Assembly (NCBI GenBank): GCA_009363175.1
Contig: CP045205.1
Location: 248,001 to 312,000, forward strand
DNA from: Citrobacter telavivensis
Lineage (GTDB): Bacteria > Pseudomonadota > Gammaproteobacteria > Enterobacterales > Enterobacteriaceae
Direction: 5' to 3'
Length of the DNA: 64,000 nt
Part shown: positions 25,846 to 34,786 of the stretch, piece by piece
Position numbering within the stretch: the first letter of the stretch is position 1
Layout of the letters: each line of letters starts with the position of its first letter
Made by a program: the position numbers and the translations under genes
The notes under the pieces: model-generated
Database searches by the model: none
What the model was told of the DNA's origin: nothing
The model's input: only the letters and a program-made list of their open reading frames with translations

Positions 25846-25872
25846 AATGCCCGGTCTTTTGAACCGGGCATT
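25846..25872. terminator. Hairpin terminator between wecH and yiaB
   Basis: AATGCCCGGT, loop CTTTTGA, ACCGGGCATT. Symmetric stem between convergent genes with no strong T run. Confidence 0.65.
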
Positions 25873-25880
25873 GGGGGAAA

Positions 25881-25940
25881 TTAGACCGAACGCCGTTTCA
25901 GGCGGCGAAGCAGATAGCAGACCAGACAGCACCACAGCAA
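25881..25940 (-). CDS. Candidate 19-residue hydrophobic/basic small protein
   Basis: Twelve bases after the yiaB stop is a TTG with AAAAGGAG six bases ahead of it. It opens a frame encoding MLWCCLVCYLLRRLKRRSV and then TAA. The product would be a short hydrophobic helix rich in Cys, Leu and Trp followed by a basic tail, the layout of many enteric membrane micropeptides. The strong ribosome-binding site directly behind a stop codon with nothing else to translate is the main support. I do not recognise the sequence. It could be chance, and the TTG start is weak evidence. Confidence 0.42.
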   Translation of the reverse strand: MLWCCLVCYLLRRLKRRSV

Positions 25941-25952
25941 TGTGATCTCCTT

Positions 25953-26294
25953 TTATTTAACCCGAACCACGCGTACGAATCCCTGCAAACTCACGCACAG
26001 CGCCACGAGATAGACTGCCCGTTCACTCAGCGAAAGCGGCGCATTGATAATCCCAACCAGAAATAAGCCAAGCGTAATCAGCGCCACCATTTGACATGTG
26101 GAGACAAAGCGGTCGTCGAGTTGCTCGCGCATAGCCTCACGCAGATAAACGTACGTAACAAACATTGCGGTCACCAGGATACTGAGAAAATAGCCCTTTC
26201 CGCTCAGTGACGGACATGCCATCCATAAGCCGATAACGTAAGTCGATATGCCGGAAATGAGCAACAACCATGAAATCAACGTTGAGCTTTTCAC
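25953..26294 (-). CDS. yiaB: YiaA/YiaB-family inner-membrane protein YiaB
   Basis: 113 residues with four predicted helices in two hairpins. It resembles E. coli YiaB in length and in motifs such as CPSLSGKGYFLSILVTAMF, YVYLR and MVALITLGLFLVGIINAP, though identity is moderate. Unknown function. The start codon is GTG (26292-26294), supported by AAGGGGA six bases upstream. K-12 has yiaA next to it, and no yiaA is present here. A possible micropeptide gene follows. Confidence 0.85.
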   Translation of the reverse strand: MKSSTLISWLLLISGISTYVIGLWMACPSLSGKGYFLSILVTAMFVTYVYLREAMREQLDDRFVSTCQMVALITLGLFLVGIINAPLSLSERAVYLVALCVSLQGFVRVVRVK

Positions 26295-26461
26295 TGAGTC
26301 CCCTTATCCAATAGGGGATCAGAGTAGGGACAACCCCGTAAAGACAACAACGAAAAATAGTGTCAGCAGGAGAATTCAGAATTCATTCATGCGATTAATC
26401 TATTATTTTGATTTTCTTATCGATTAGATAAATCCCTCCTGCGACCAGGAGGGATTCAGGC

Positions 26462-27916
26462 TCAGGACATGAGTGGAAGTAATTGCTGATAAAGACGACG
26501 GAAGATTTCGCGGCGCTGTTGATAAACGCTATGACGTTGCGCATCGGGCATATGCGTCTGCTCAAGCGAGAGTTGTGGCAACAGTTCCACTAACGATCTC
26601 TCCGGGTTCATCGCTATTTGCGCCAGACGGGCGGCGCCCAGCGCCGGCCCCACGTCGCCACCGGTGCGATAATCCAGTTGCAGACCGCTGATATCCGCCA
26701 GCATCTGCCGCCAGTACGCGCTGCGTGCACCACCGCCGATCAGCGTGATGCTACGCGGCTTAACGCCACAGGCGTGTACCACGTCCATCCCGTCAGCCAA
26801 CGCATAGCCCACCCCTTCCAGCACCGCGCGCGCCAGTTCAGCAGGCCCATGCTGATGGGTCAGACCAAAGAAAACGCCTTTCGCCTGAGGATTGTTATGC
26901 GGCGTACGCTCACCTGAAAGGTACGGCAGAAACCAGATGGGGTCTGCGGCATCATCAGCCTGCTGCGCCGCATCAATCAGCGCCGGCACCGTCACCAGAC
27001 CGGTTAACGTCGCCGCCCAGTCCAGACAGGAGGCCGCACTTAACATCACCGACATCAGATGCCAGCGCTCAGGCAACGCATGGCAAAAACTGTGTACCGC
27101 GCTTTCGGGCTTGCTCAGGAAACCGTCGCTAACGGCAAAATAGACGCCGGACGTCCCCAGAGACAGCATGGCCTGATCGGCGTTGAACATTCCCACGCCC
27201 ACCGCACCTGCGGCATTGTCGCCACCGCCCGCAACAACAGAAACCGCAGGCATATCCCACGCCATTGCGACATCAGGCAGCAACCTGCCGGTAATCTCAC
27301 TCCCTTCGAATAGCGCGGGCATATGGTCACGAGTCAGGCCACAGGCATTCAGCATCACGTCACTCCAGTCACGTTTTTCCACATCCAGCCACATCGTTCC
27401 CGCGGCATCAGACATGTCGCTGGCAAACTCACCCGTCATGCGTAAACGCAGATAATCTTTTGGCAGCAGCACTTTCGCTACCTGGCGGAAAACCGCAGGC
27501 TCGTGACGCTGTACCCACAGCAGCTTCGGTGCTGTGAATCCAGGCATCATCAGGTTACCGGTGATAGCCCGCGACTGCGGCACCATTGACTCCAGCAACG
27601 CGCACTCCTCGCCACAGCGTCCGTCATTCCACAGAATGGCCGGTCGCAGTACCTGCTGCTGGCTGTCGAGCAACGTCGCGCCGTGCATCTGCCCGGCAAT
27701 CCCCAGCGCTTTTACTTTGCTTAATGAATGCTGTTTGCCCAGCGCCTTCAGGGCGCGGTCCGTCGCCAGCCACCACTGTTCGGGATCTTGTTCCGACCAG
27801 AGCGGATGAGGACGGGAGACAGTGAGTTTTTCCGTTTGCGATGCGACCACCTCGCCTTGCTCATTGAGCAAAATCGCTTTCACGCCCGAGGTGCCAAGAT
27901 CGATCCCGATATACAT
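26462..27916 (-). CDS. xylB: Xylulokinase
   Basis: 484 residues, the E. coli XylB length. FGGY-family kinase that phosphorylates D-xylulose to xylulose 5-phosphate for the pentose phosphate pathway. Motifs: MYIGIDLGTSGVKAILL (phosphate 1), GQMHGATLLD, VVAGGGDNAAGAVG with the catalytic Asp near residue 233, and TLIGGGARSAYWRQMLADI. Second gene after xylA on the minus strand, 100 bp apart with hairpins between. Confidence 0.98.
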   Translation of the reverse strand: MYIGIDLGTSGVKAILLNEQGEVVASQTEKLTVSRPHPLWSEQDPEQWWLATDRALKALGKQHSLSKVKALGIAGQMHGATLLDSQQQVLRPAILWNDGRCGEECALLESMVPQSRAITGNLMMPGFTAPKLLWVQRHEPAVFRQVAKVLLPKDYLRLRMTGEFASDMSDAAGTMWLDVEKRDWSDVMLNACGLTRDHMPALFEGSEITGRLLPDVAMAWDMPAVSVVAGGGDNAAGAVGVGMFNADQAMLSLGTSGVYFAVSDGFLSKPESAVHSFCHALPERWHLMSVMLSAASCLDWAATLTGLVTVPALIDAAQQADDAADPIWFLPYLSGERTPHNNPQAKGVFFGLTHQHGPAELARAVLEGVGYALADGMDVVHACGVKPRSITLIGGGARSAYWRQMLADISGLQLDYRTGGDVGPALGAARLAQIAMNPERSLVELLPQLSLEQTHMPDAQRHSVYQQRREIFRRLYQQLLPLMS

Positions 27917-27941
27917 AAAGTGGGTTCCTTAAACTGAAAAT

Positions 27942-27967
27942 GCCCGGTGACACAATGCTCACCGGGC
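27942..27967. repeat. Hairpin between xylA and xylB
   Basis: GCCCGGTGA, loop, TCACCGGGC, plus a second weaker inverted repeat at about 27990-28010. It lies in the 100-bp xylA-xylB gap and may set relative expression or mRNA stability. Confidence 0.55.
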
Positions 27968-28017
27968 CTGTAAAAAACAACCGACCGGGAAAGCACTGCG
28001 TCACCCGGTGACGTCGA

Positions 28018-29340
28018 TTACTTATCGAACAGGTAATGATTCACCAGGTTTTCCAACTGCTCCTGATGGCCGCTCTGATGTACCGGTGCCAGGTTGTGCT
28101 GTTCAGCATAATGCGCCAGTTCGCTTAGCGACATCTGTCCTTTCAGGATCTGCTGACCCAGTTCGCTACTCCAGCCGGCATAACGCTTCGCGACGCGCTT
28201 ATCCAGTTCGCCACCCTCAATCATGCGTGCCGCGATTTTCAGCGACAGTGCCATCGTGTCCATCGCGCCGATGTGGCCATAAAACAGATCGTACTTATCT
28301 GTACTCTGACGGCGCACTTTGGCGTCAAAATTCAGACCACCGGTGGTGAAACCGCCCGCTTTGAGAATTTCATACATCACCAGCGCGTTCTCTTCTACGC
28401 TGTTCGGGAACTGGTCGGTATCCCAGCCCAGCTGTGCGTCCCCCCGGTTGGCATCCACAGAGCCGAACAGACCCAGCGCAATTGCCGTCGCGATTTCGTG
28501 GTGGAATGAGTGGCCCGCCAGCGTCGCGTGGTTAGCCTCGATATTCAGTTTGATCTCTTTTTCCAGACCGAACTGCTTGAGGAAGCCGTAAACGGTCGAC
28601 GCATCGTAGTCATACTGATGCTTGGTCGGTTCCTGTGGTTTCGGCTCGATCAACAGCGTGCCCTGGAATCCCGTTTTGTGTTTGTGCTCAACCACCATCT
28701 GCATGAAGCGGCCAATTTGCTCACGCTCCTGACGCAGGTCGGTATTGAGCAAGGTTTCGTATCCTTCACGTCCCCCCCACAGCACATAGTTTTCACCGCC
28801 CAGTTTGTGCGTGGCATCCATCGCTGTCACCACCTGAGTGGCCGCCCAACTGAAGACTTCCGGATCCGGGTTCGTGGCCGCCCCGGCGCCATAACGTGGG
28901 TTGGTGAAACAGTTTGCCGTGCCCCATAGCAGCTTCACGCCGCTCTGTTCTTGCTTCTCAGCCAGCACATCCACCATTTGAGCAAAGTTATTTTTGTACT
29001 CTTTTAGCGACGCGCCTTCCGGCGAAACATCAACATCGTGGAAGCAGTAGAACGGAACATGCAGCTTGTGGAAGAACTCAAACGCGACATCAGCTTTACG
29101 TTTCGCCAGCGCCAGCGCATCGCCCGGTTGCTGCCACGGACGATTAAACGCCCCAACACCAAACATATCAGCCCCGTTCCAGCAGAAGGTGTGCCAATAG
29201 CAGGCCGCAAAACGCAGATGATCTTCCATCCGTTTGCCCAGAACGATCTCATCAGGATTGTAATGACGGAATGCTAACGGATTAGTGGATTGGGAACCTT
29301 CATAACGAACGCGATCGAGTTGGTCAAAATATGCCTGCAT
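28018..29340 (-). CDS. xylA: Xylose isomerase
   Basis: 440 residues, the E. coli XylA length. Cytoplasmic metal-dependent enzyme converting D-xylose to D-xylulose. His101 and Asp104 in CFHDVDVSPEG are the known active-site pair, and metal ligands appear in LLIEPKPQEPTKHQYDYD and NIEANHATLAGHSFHHE. GGAG lies six bases before the ATG at 29338-29340. Upstream codons are not part of the family. First gene of xylAB, divergent from xylFGH. Confidence 0.98.
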   Translation of the reverse strand: MQAYFDQLDRVRYEGSQSTNPLAFRHYNPDEIVLGKRMEDHLRFAACYWHTFCWNGADMFGVGAFNRPWQQPGDALALAKRKADVAFEFFHKLHVPFYCFHDVDVSPEGASLKEYKNNFAQMVDVLAEKQEQSGVKLLWGTANCFTNPRYGAGAATNPDPEVFSWAATQVVTAMDATHKLGGENYVLWGGREGYETLLNTDLRQEREQIGRFMQMVVEHKHKTGFQGTLLIEPKPQEPTKHQYDYDASTVYGFLKQFGLEKEIKLNIEANHATLAGHSFHHEIATAIALGLFGSVDANRGDAQLGWDTDQFPNSVEENALVMYEILKAGGFTTGGLNFDAKVRRQSTDKYDLFYGHIGAMDTMALSLKIAARMIEGGELDKRVAKRYAGWSSELGQQILKGQMSLSELAHYAEQHNLAPVHQSGHQEQLENLVNHYLFDK

Positions 29341-29703
29341 AATGAACTCCATAATCAGGAAATACGGCGGTGATAGGTCATGCCGTAATATTGGTCACTC
29401 TATTCCCGTTGCTCAATTATGTTATTTCACACTGCTATTGAGAGAATTCACAAGTGTGCGCCACCTCGCAAAATAAAAATATCCATTTGCAAAAAATGGG
29501 TACTCTGCTGGCATAAATGCAACATCCAGTCCCCACGGTAAAAAGTAAGATCCTGGTCATAATTCAGGAAATAAACCAAATTTCGTAACCGCAAGATAAA
29601 AATCTGTAATTGTCTTCCCCGTATGAATTGCTAAATTCTGCAACGTCTTATGCTGTGATTGTTACTTTTATTGTTGCTCCCTCTAACAAAAGGCATCACG
29701 ATT
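29341..29703. promoter_or_regulatory. Divergent xylA / xylF control region
   Basis: 363 bp without a gene. By homology to E. coli it holds the XylR sites for both promoters and one CRP site. The segment around 29590-29640 (ATAAAAATCTGTAATTGTCT then GAATTGCTAAA) matches the E. coli xylF-side XylR site as I recall it. A similar AAAATAAAAATATCC word at 29467-29481 would be on the xylA side. A CRP candidate on the minus strand is TGTGA-ATTCTC-TCAAT (29437-29452), with a good left half and a weak right half. Confidence 0.7.
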
Positions 29704-30696
29704 ATGAAGATGAAGAATCTCTTACTCACTGTCTGCACCTCCCTTTTGCTTACCAGCGTGGCGGGACATGCCAAAGAAATTAAAATCGGCATGGCGATTG
29801 ATGACCTGCGCCTCGAGCGCTGGCAGAAAGATCGCGATATTTTCGTCAGCAAAGCCGAATCGCTTGGCGCTAAAGTCTTTGTGCAATCCGCGAACGGGAA
29901 TGAAGAAACCCAGATGTCGCAGATTGAAAATATGATCAACCGAGGGGTGGATGTCCTCGTTATTATTCCTTATAACGGACAAGTATTAAGTAACGTGGTT
30001 AAAGAGGCGAAACAGGAAGGTATTAAAGTTTTAGCTTATGACCGCATGATCAATGACGCTGACATTGATTTCTATATTTCATTTGATAACGAAAAAGTGG
30101 GTGAGTTACAGGCTCAGGCATTAGTTGAGCGCGTCCCTCAGGGAAATTATTTTCTGATGGGCGGTTCGCCGGTCGATAATAATGCCAAACTCTTCCGCGC
30201 CGGGCAGATGAAAGTCTTAAAACCGTATATCGATTCCGGAAAAATAAAGGTGGTGGGCGATCAATGGGTTGACGGTTGGCTGCCGGAAAATGCGCTGAAA
30301 ATAATGGAAAACGCCTTAACCGCGAACAATAACAACATTGACGCGGTTGTCGCCTCCAATGACGCAACGGCAGGCGGGGCGGTTCAGGCGCTCAGTGCGC
30401 AGGGGCTTTCAGGGAAAGTGGCGATTTCAGGTCAGGACGCCGACCTTGCGGGTATCAAACGCATTGTCGCAGGAACACAAACCATGACCGTCTATAAGCC
30501 GATTACGCTGCTGGCCAATACCGCCGCCGAAATCGCCGTAGAACTGGGTAACGGACAGCAACCTAAAGCCGACGCTACGTTAAATAACGGTCTGAAAGAT
30601 GTCCCTTCCCGCTTATTGACGCCGATTGACGTTAACAAAAACAACATCAATGAGACCGTGATTAAAGACGGATTCCATAAGCAGAGCGAACTGTAA
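29704..30696 (+). CDS. xylF: D-xylose-binding periplasmic protein
   Basis: 330 residues, E. coli XylF length. Signal peptide KMKNLLLTVCTSLLLTS with cleavage near GHA-K. Sugar-binding-protein type 2 fold shown by KIGMAIDDLRLERWQKDRDI, MINRGVDVLVIIPYNG, and VVASNDATAGGAVQAL. It delivers xylose to XylGH. The ATG at 29704 starts the signal peptide. Upstream codons in frame lack family support. Confidence 0.97.
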   Translation: MKMKNLLLTVCTSLLLTSVAGHAKEIKIGMAIDDLRLERWQKDRDIFVSKAESLGAKVFVQSANGNEETQMSQIENMINRGVDVLVIIPYNGQVLSNVVKEAKQEGIKVLAYDRMINDADIDFYISFDNEKVGELQAQALVERVPQGNYFLMGGSPVDNNAKLFRAGQMKVLKPYIDSGKIKVVGDQWVDGWLPENALKIMENALTANNNNIDAVVASNDATAGGAVQALSAQGLSGKVAISGQDADLAGIKRIVAGTQTMTVYKPITLLANTAAEIAVELGNGQQPKADATLNNGLKDVPSRLLTPIDVNKNNINETVIKDGFHKQSEL

Positions 30697-30774
30697 GCGC
30701 AGCGCCCCGGCAACCGCTGAGGGCGCGCATTTCCCATCACGCCGGGATCTCTCATTGGCTACTGCGGAGTCGCT

Positions 30775-32316
30775 ATGTCCTGTCTACTTGAAATGAAGAA
30801 CATCACCAAAACCTTCGGTGTCGTCAAGGCGATTGATAACGTCAGCCTCAGACTGAATGCCGGTGAAATTATTTCATTATGCGGCGAGAATGGCTCGGGT
30901 AAATCGACGCTGATGAAGGTACTGTGCGGTATTTATCCCCATGGTAGTTACGAAGGTGAAATTACATTTGCCGGAGAAACACTGCAGGCCAACCATATTC
31001 GTGATACCGAACGCAAAGGAATTGCCATCATCCATCAGGAGCTAGCACTGGTTAAACACTTAACCGTGCTGGAGAATATTTTCCTCGGCAGCGAAATAAG
31101 CCGTCATGGCGTGCTTGATTACGACATGATGACCCTGCGCTGCCAAAAATTGCTCAATCAGGTCAGCCTGGCTATTTCTCCCGATACCCGGGTAGGCGAT
31201 CTGGGACTTGGTCAGCAACAGCTGGTTGAAATTGCGAAAGCACTGAATAAACAGGTGCGCCTGCTGATTCTGGACGAGCCGACAGCGTCACTCACCGAGC
31301 AGGAAACGACCGTGCTGCTGGAGATCATCCGCGATCTGCAACAGCACGATATCGCCTGCATCTACATTTCACACAAGCTGAACGAAGTGAAGGCCATTTC
31401 CGACACGATCTGCGTGATCCGTGATGGCAAGCATATTGGCACCCGCGACGCGGCTGGCATGAGCGAAGACGATATCATCACCATGATGGTTGGTCGCGAG
31501 CTCACCGCACTCTACCCCAGCGAACCTCACACCATGGGTGAAGAGATTTTACGCGTTGATCATCTCACTGCCTGGCATCCCGTCAATCGCCATATTCGGC
31601 GCGTGAATGACGTCTCCTTCTCGCTTAAGCGCGGTGAAATTCTGGGGATCGCCGGTCTGGTGGGCGCAGGACGCACAGAACTTGTTCAGTGTCTGTTTGG
31701 CGTATGGCCCGGACGCTGGGAAGGTGAAGTCGTGATTGACGGCCAGTCCGTCAATATCCGCAACTGTCAGCAAGCCATCGCCCACGGGATCGCTATGGTC
31801 CCGGAGGACCGTAAGCGCGATGGCATTGTGCCGGTCATGGCGGTGGGGAAAAACATTACTCTCGCCGCGCTCGATCAGTTTACCGGCAAGGTGAGCCAGC
31901 TAGACGATGCTGCCGAACACAAATGCATCCTCGAATCCCTGCAACGTCTGAAAGTCAAAACCTCCTCTCCTGAGCTGGCGATCGGACGTCTGAGCGGCGG
32001 GAATCAACAAAAAGCGATTCTGGCGCGCTGCCTGTTGCTCAACCCGCAAATTCTCATCCTTGATGAGCCCACCCGGGGTATCGACATCGGCGCGAAATAT
32101 GAAATCTACAAGCTCATTAACCAGCTCGTTCAGCAGGGCATCGCCGTTATCGTCATCTCGTCGGAACTGCCCGAAGTTCTGGGGCTCAGCGACCGCATTC
32201 TGGTGATGCACGAAGGAAAACTGAAAGCCAACCTGGTCAATCATAACCTGACGCAAGAGCAGGTGATGGAAGCCGCTTTGAGGAGCGAACATCATGTCGA
32301 AAAACAATCCGTCTGA
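30775..32316 (+). CDS. xylG: Xylose ABC transporter ATP-binding protein
   Basis: 513 residues, E. coli XylG length. Tandem sugar-type ABC ATPase. The first half has Walker A GENGSGKST and signature/Walker B LGLGQQQL...LLILDEPTASL. The second half has the degenerate Walker A GLVGAGRTE and LSGGNQQK...ILILDEPTRG. It energises xylose import with XylF and XylH. A 78-bp gap with a hairpin-prone GC-rich sequence separates it from xylF. Its end overlaps xylH by 23 bp. Confidence 0.98.
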   Translation: MSCLLEMKNITKTFGVVKAIDNVSLRLNAGEIISLCGENGSGKSTLMKVLCGIYPHGSYEGEITFAGETLQANHIRDTERKGIAIIHQELALVKHLTVLENIFLGSEISRHGVLDYDMMTLRCQKLLNQVSLAISPDTRVGDLGLGQQQLVEIAKALNKQVRLLILDEPTASLTEQETTVLLEIIRDLQQHDIACIYISHKLNEVKAISDTICVIRDGKHIGTRDAAGMSEDDIITMMVGRELTALYPSEPHTMGEEILRVDHLTAWHPVNRHIRRVNDVSFSLKRGEILGIAGLVGAGRTELVQCLFGVWPGRWEGEVVIDGQSVNIRNCQQAIAHGIAMVPEDRKRDGIVPVMAVGKNITLAALDQFTGKVSQLDDAAEHKCILESLQRLKVKTSSPELAIGRLSGGNQQKAILARCLLLNPQILILDEPTRGIDIGAKYEIYKLINQLVQQGIAVIVISSELPEVLGLSDRILVMHEGKLKANLVNHNLTQEQVMEAALRSEHHVEKQSV

Positions 32317-33475
32317 AGTCAAACTCACCGCCCCACTGACGGGCGTTTTTCCCGGGGTTAAATCGCTAAATCTCCAGGTGTTCGTGATGATCGCGGCCAT
32401 CATTGTGATCATGCTGTTCTTTACCTGGACAACGGACGGTGCGTATCTCAGCGCACGTAACGTCTCCAACCTGCTCCGCCAGACCGCGATTACGGGGATC
32501 CTGGCGGTCGGCATGGTGTTCGTCATCATCTCAGCGGAAATCGATCTCTCTGTCGGTTCCATGATGGGACTGCTGGGCGGCGTCGCGGCTATCTGCGACG
32601 TCTGGCTGGGCTGGCCGCTGCCGTTTACCATTATTGTAACGCTGGCGCTGGGGTTACTGCTCGGCGCCTGGAATGGCTGGTGGGTCGCCTACCGCAAAGT
32701 CCCGTCGTTTATTGTGACTCTGGCCGGGATGCTGGCGTTTCGCGGTATCCTGATCGGCATCACCAATGGTACAACCGTATCGCCGACCAGTTCTGCTATG
32801 TCGCAAATTGGGCAAAGCTACTTATCCAATGGGTTGGGCTTCACCCTCGGCGCGATCGGTTTGATGGCGTTTATCGGCTGGCAGTGGCGTGGACGCATGC
32901 GTCGGCAGTCCCTGGGGCTCGGTGCCCCGGCATCAACCAGCGTCGTGGGTCGCCAGGCGTTGACCGCCATCATTGTGTTAGGTGCCATCTGGCTACTGAA
33001 TGATTATCGCGGCGTGCCGACGCCCGTTCTGCTGCTGGTGTTCTTGCTGCTCGCCGGGATGTTTATGGCCACGCGAACCGCATTTGGCCGACGTATTTAT
33101 GCCATCGGTGGCAATCTGGAGGCCGCCCGTCTTTCCGGCATTAACGTCGCGCGGACCAAGCTGGCGGTATTTGCCATCAACGGTCTGATGGTGGCGATTG
33201 CCGGGCTTATCCTCAGTTCGCGTCTCGGTGCCGGGTCACCATCGGCGGGAAATATCGCTGAACTGGATGCCATTGCCGCCTGCGTCATTGGCGGAACAAG
33301 CCTAGCTGGCGGTGTCGGCAGCGTCGCAGGCGCGGTCATGGGCGCATTTATTATGGCTTCTCTGGACAACGGAATGAGTATGATGGATGTCCCAACGTTC
33401 TGGCAGTACATCGTGAAGGGCGCAATTCTGTTGCTGGCAGTGTGGATGGATTCGGCGACAAAACGCCGCGCCTGA
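32294..33475 (+). CDS. xylH: Xylose ABC transporter permease
   Basis: 393 residues, as in E. coli XylH. Integral membrane permease of the BPD-type 2 family with about ten helices and the conserved loop ARLSGINVARTKLAVFAING and GGTSLAGGVGSVAGAVMGAF. It starts inside the end of xylG (overlap 23 bp) at an ATG preceded by GAGGAG. Confidence 0.97.
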   Translation: MSKNNPSEVKLTAPLTGVFPGVKSLNLQVFVMIAAIIVIMLFFTWTTDGAYLSARNVSNLLRQTAITGILAVGMVFVIISAEIDLSVGSMMGLLGGVAAICDVWLGWPLPFTIIVTLALGLLLGAWNGWWVAYRKVPSFIVTLAGMLAFRGILIGITNGTTVSPTSSAMSQIGQSYLSNGLGFTLGAIGLMAFIGWQWRGRMRRQSLGLGAPASTSVVGRQALTAIIVLGAIWLLNDYRGVPTPVLLLVFLLLAGMFMATRTAFGRRIYAIGGNLEAARLSGINVARTKLAVFAINGLMVAIAGLILSSRLGAGSPSAGNIAELDAIAACVIGGTSLAGGVGSVAGAVMGAFIMASLDNGMSMMDVPTFWQYIVKGAILLLAVWMDSATKRRA

Positions 33476-33558
33476 ACTGCAGAAAAATAGGGCTATTTTC
33501 ATGCCGGTCACACCTGTCCGGCATTGTCGTTTATGAAAGATTGAGCAGAGACAGAAAC

Positions 33559-34737
33559 ATGTTTGATAAACGTCACCGTATTACCCTGTTATTTAATGCC
33601 AACAAAGCCTACGACCGTCAGGTTGTGGAAGGGGTCGGTGAATATCTACAAGCCTCGCAATCCGAATGGGACATCTTCATAGAGGAGGACTTCCGCGCCC
33701 GTATTGATAACATCAAAGAGTGGTTAGGTGACGGCGTTATTGCTGACTATGACGACGACGAGATCGCGCGATTGTTAGTTGATGTCCATGTGCCCATCAT
33801 CGGTGTCGGAGGCTCCTATCATCTGGCGGAAAATTATCCCCCCGTCCATTACATTGCCACCGATAACCATGCCCTCGTTGAAAGCGCCTTTCTGCACCTG
33901 AAAGAAAAAGGTGTCAACCGTTTTGCCTTTTACGGCCTGCCCGCCTCCAGCGGAAAGCGTTGGGCTGCTGAACGCGAGCATGCCTTCCGCCAGTTGGTGG
34001 CGGAGGAAAAGTATCGTGGCGTGGTGTATCAGGGACTGGAAACCGCGCCGGAACTCTGGCAACACGCACAGAACCGGCTGGCAGACTGGCTGCAAACCCT
34101 GCCGCCACAGACGGGCATTATAGCGGTCACCGACGCCCGCGCCCGTCATGTGCTTCAGGTCTGCGAACACCTGCATATTCCGGTACCCGAAAAGCTGTGC
34201 GTCATTGGCATTGATAACGAAGAACTGACCCGCTATCTGTCACGGGTTGCGCTGTCGTCGGTGGCTCAGGGCGCGAGGCAAATGGGTTATCAGGCGGCAA
34301 AGCTGCTGCATCGCCTGCTGGCAAATGAGGAACTGCCGCTTCAGCGCATTCTGGTCCCCCCGGTACGCGTCGTTGAACGCCGTTCGACAGACTATCGCTC
34401 CCTCTCCGATCCCGCCGTCATTCAGGCGATGCACTATATCCGTAACCACGCCTGCAAAGGCATTAAAGTGGATCAGGTTCTGGATGCGGTCGGAATTTCA
34501 CGTTCTAATCTGGAGAAGCGGTTTAAAGAAGAAGTGGGGGAGACCATTCACGCGGTGATTCACGCGGAAAAGCTGGAGAAAGCGCGCAGCCTGTTGATTT
34601 CCACGACGCTGTCGATCAACGAAATCTCGCAGATGTGCGGCTATCCTTCGCTGCAATATTTCTATTCTGTCTTTAAGAAAGAGTACGACACTACGCCGAA
34701 AGAGTATCGCGATCTGAACAGTGAAGTGTTGGTATGA
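33559..34737 (+). CDS. xylR: Xylose operon activator XylR
   Basis: 392 residues, E. coli XylR length. The N-terminal LacI-like ligand-binding domain (HRITLLFNANKAYDRQVVEG, GIDNEELTRYLSRVALSSV) is joined to a C-terminal AraC-type double helix-turn-helix (VDQVLDAVGISRSNLEKRF; INEISQMCGYPSLQYFYSVF). It activates xylAB and xylFGH with D-xylose. A 39-residue open extension upstream begins inside xylH and is not part of the protein. Confidence 0.97.
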   Translation: MFDKRHRITLLFNANKAYDRQVVEGVGEYLQASQSEWDIFIEEDFRARIDNIKEWLGDGVIADYDDDEIARLLVDVHVPIIGVGGSYHLAENYPPVHYIATDNHALVESAFLHLKEKGVNRFAFYGLPASSGKRWAAEREHAFRQLVAEEKYRGVVYQGLETAPELWQHAQNRLADWLQTLPPQTGIIAVTDARARHVLQVCEHLHIPVPEKLCVIGIDNEELTRYLSRVALSSVAQGARQMGYQAAKLLHRLLANEELPLQRILVPPVRVVERRSTDYRSLSDPAVIQAMHYIRNHACKGIKVDQVLDAVGISRSNLEKRFKEEVGETIHAVIHAEKLEKARSLLISTTLSINEISQMCGYPSLQYFYSVFKKEYDTTPKEYRDLNSEVLV

Positions 34738-34751
34738 TGCGGTAAGGTAGA

Positions 34752-34781
34752 AACAAAAACGCCTTCTTTGCAGAAGGCGTT
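34752..34781 (-). terminator. Terminator between xylR and bax, mainly for bax
   Basis: AACGCCTTCTGCAAAGAAGGCGTT with TTTTTGTTT following on the minus strand. The plus-strand side has no T run. Confidence 0.75.
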
Positions 34782-34786
34782 CGGGA

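Noticed and set aside
30697..30774. Possible gene or attenuator between xylF and xylG
   Set aside because: Only a GC-rich hairpin-prone spacer; the xyl genes read through normally and no leader peptide is visible.
33442..33558. N-terminal extension of xylR
   Set aside because: It starts inside xylH and precedes the conserved XylR start at 33559.
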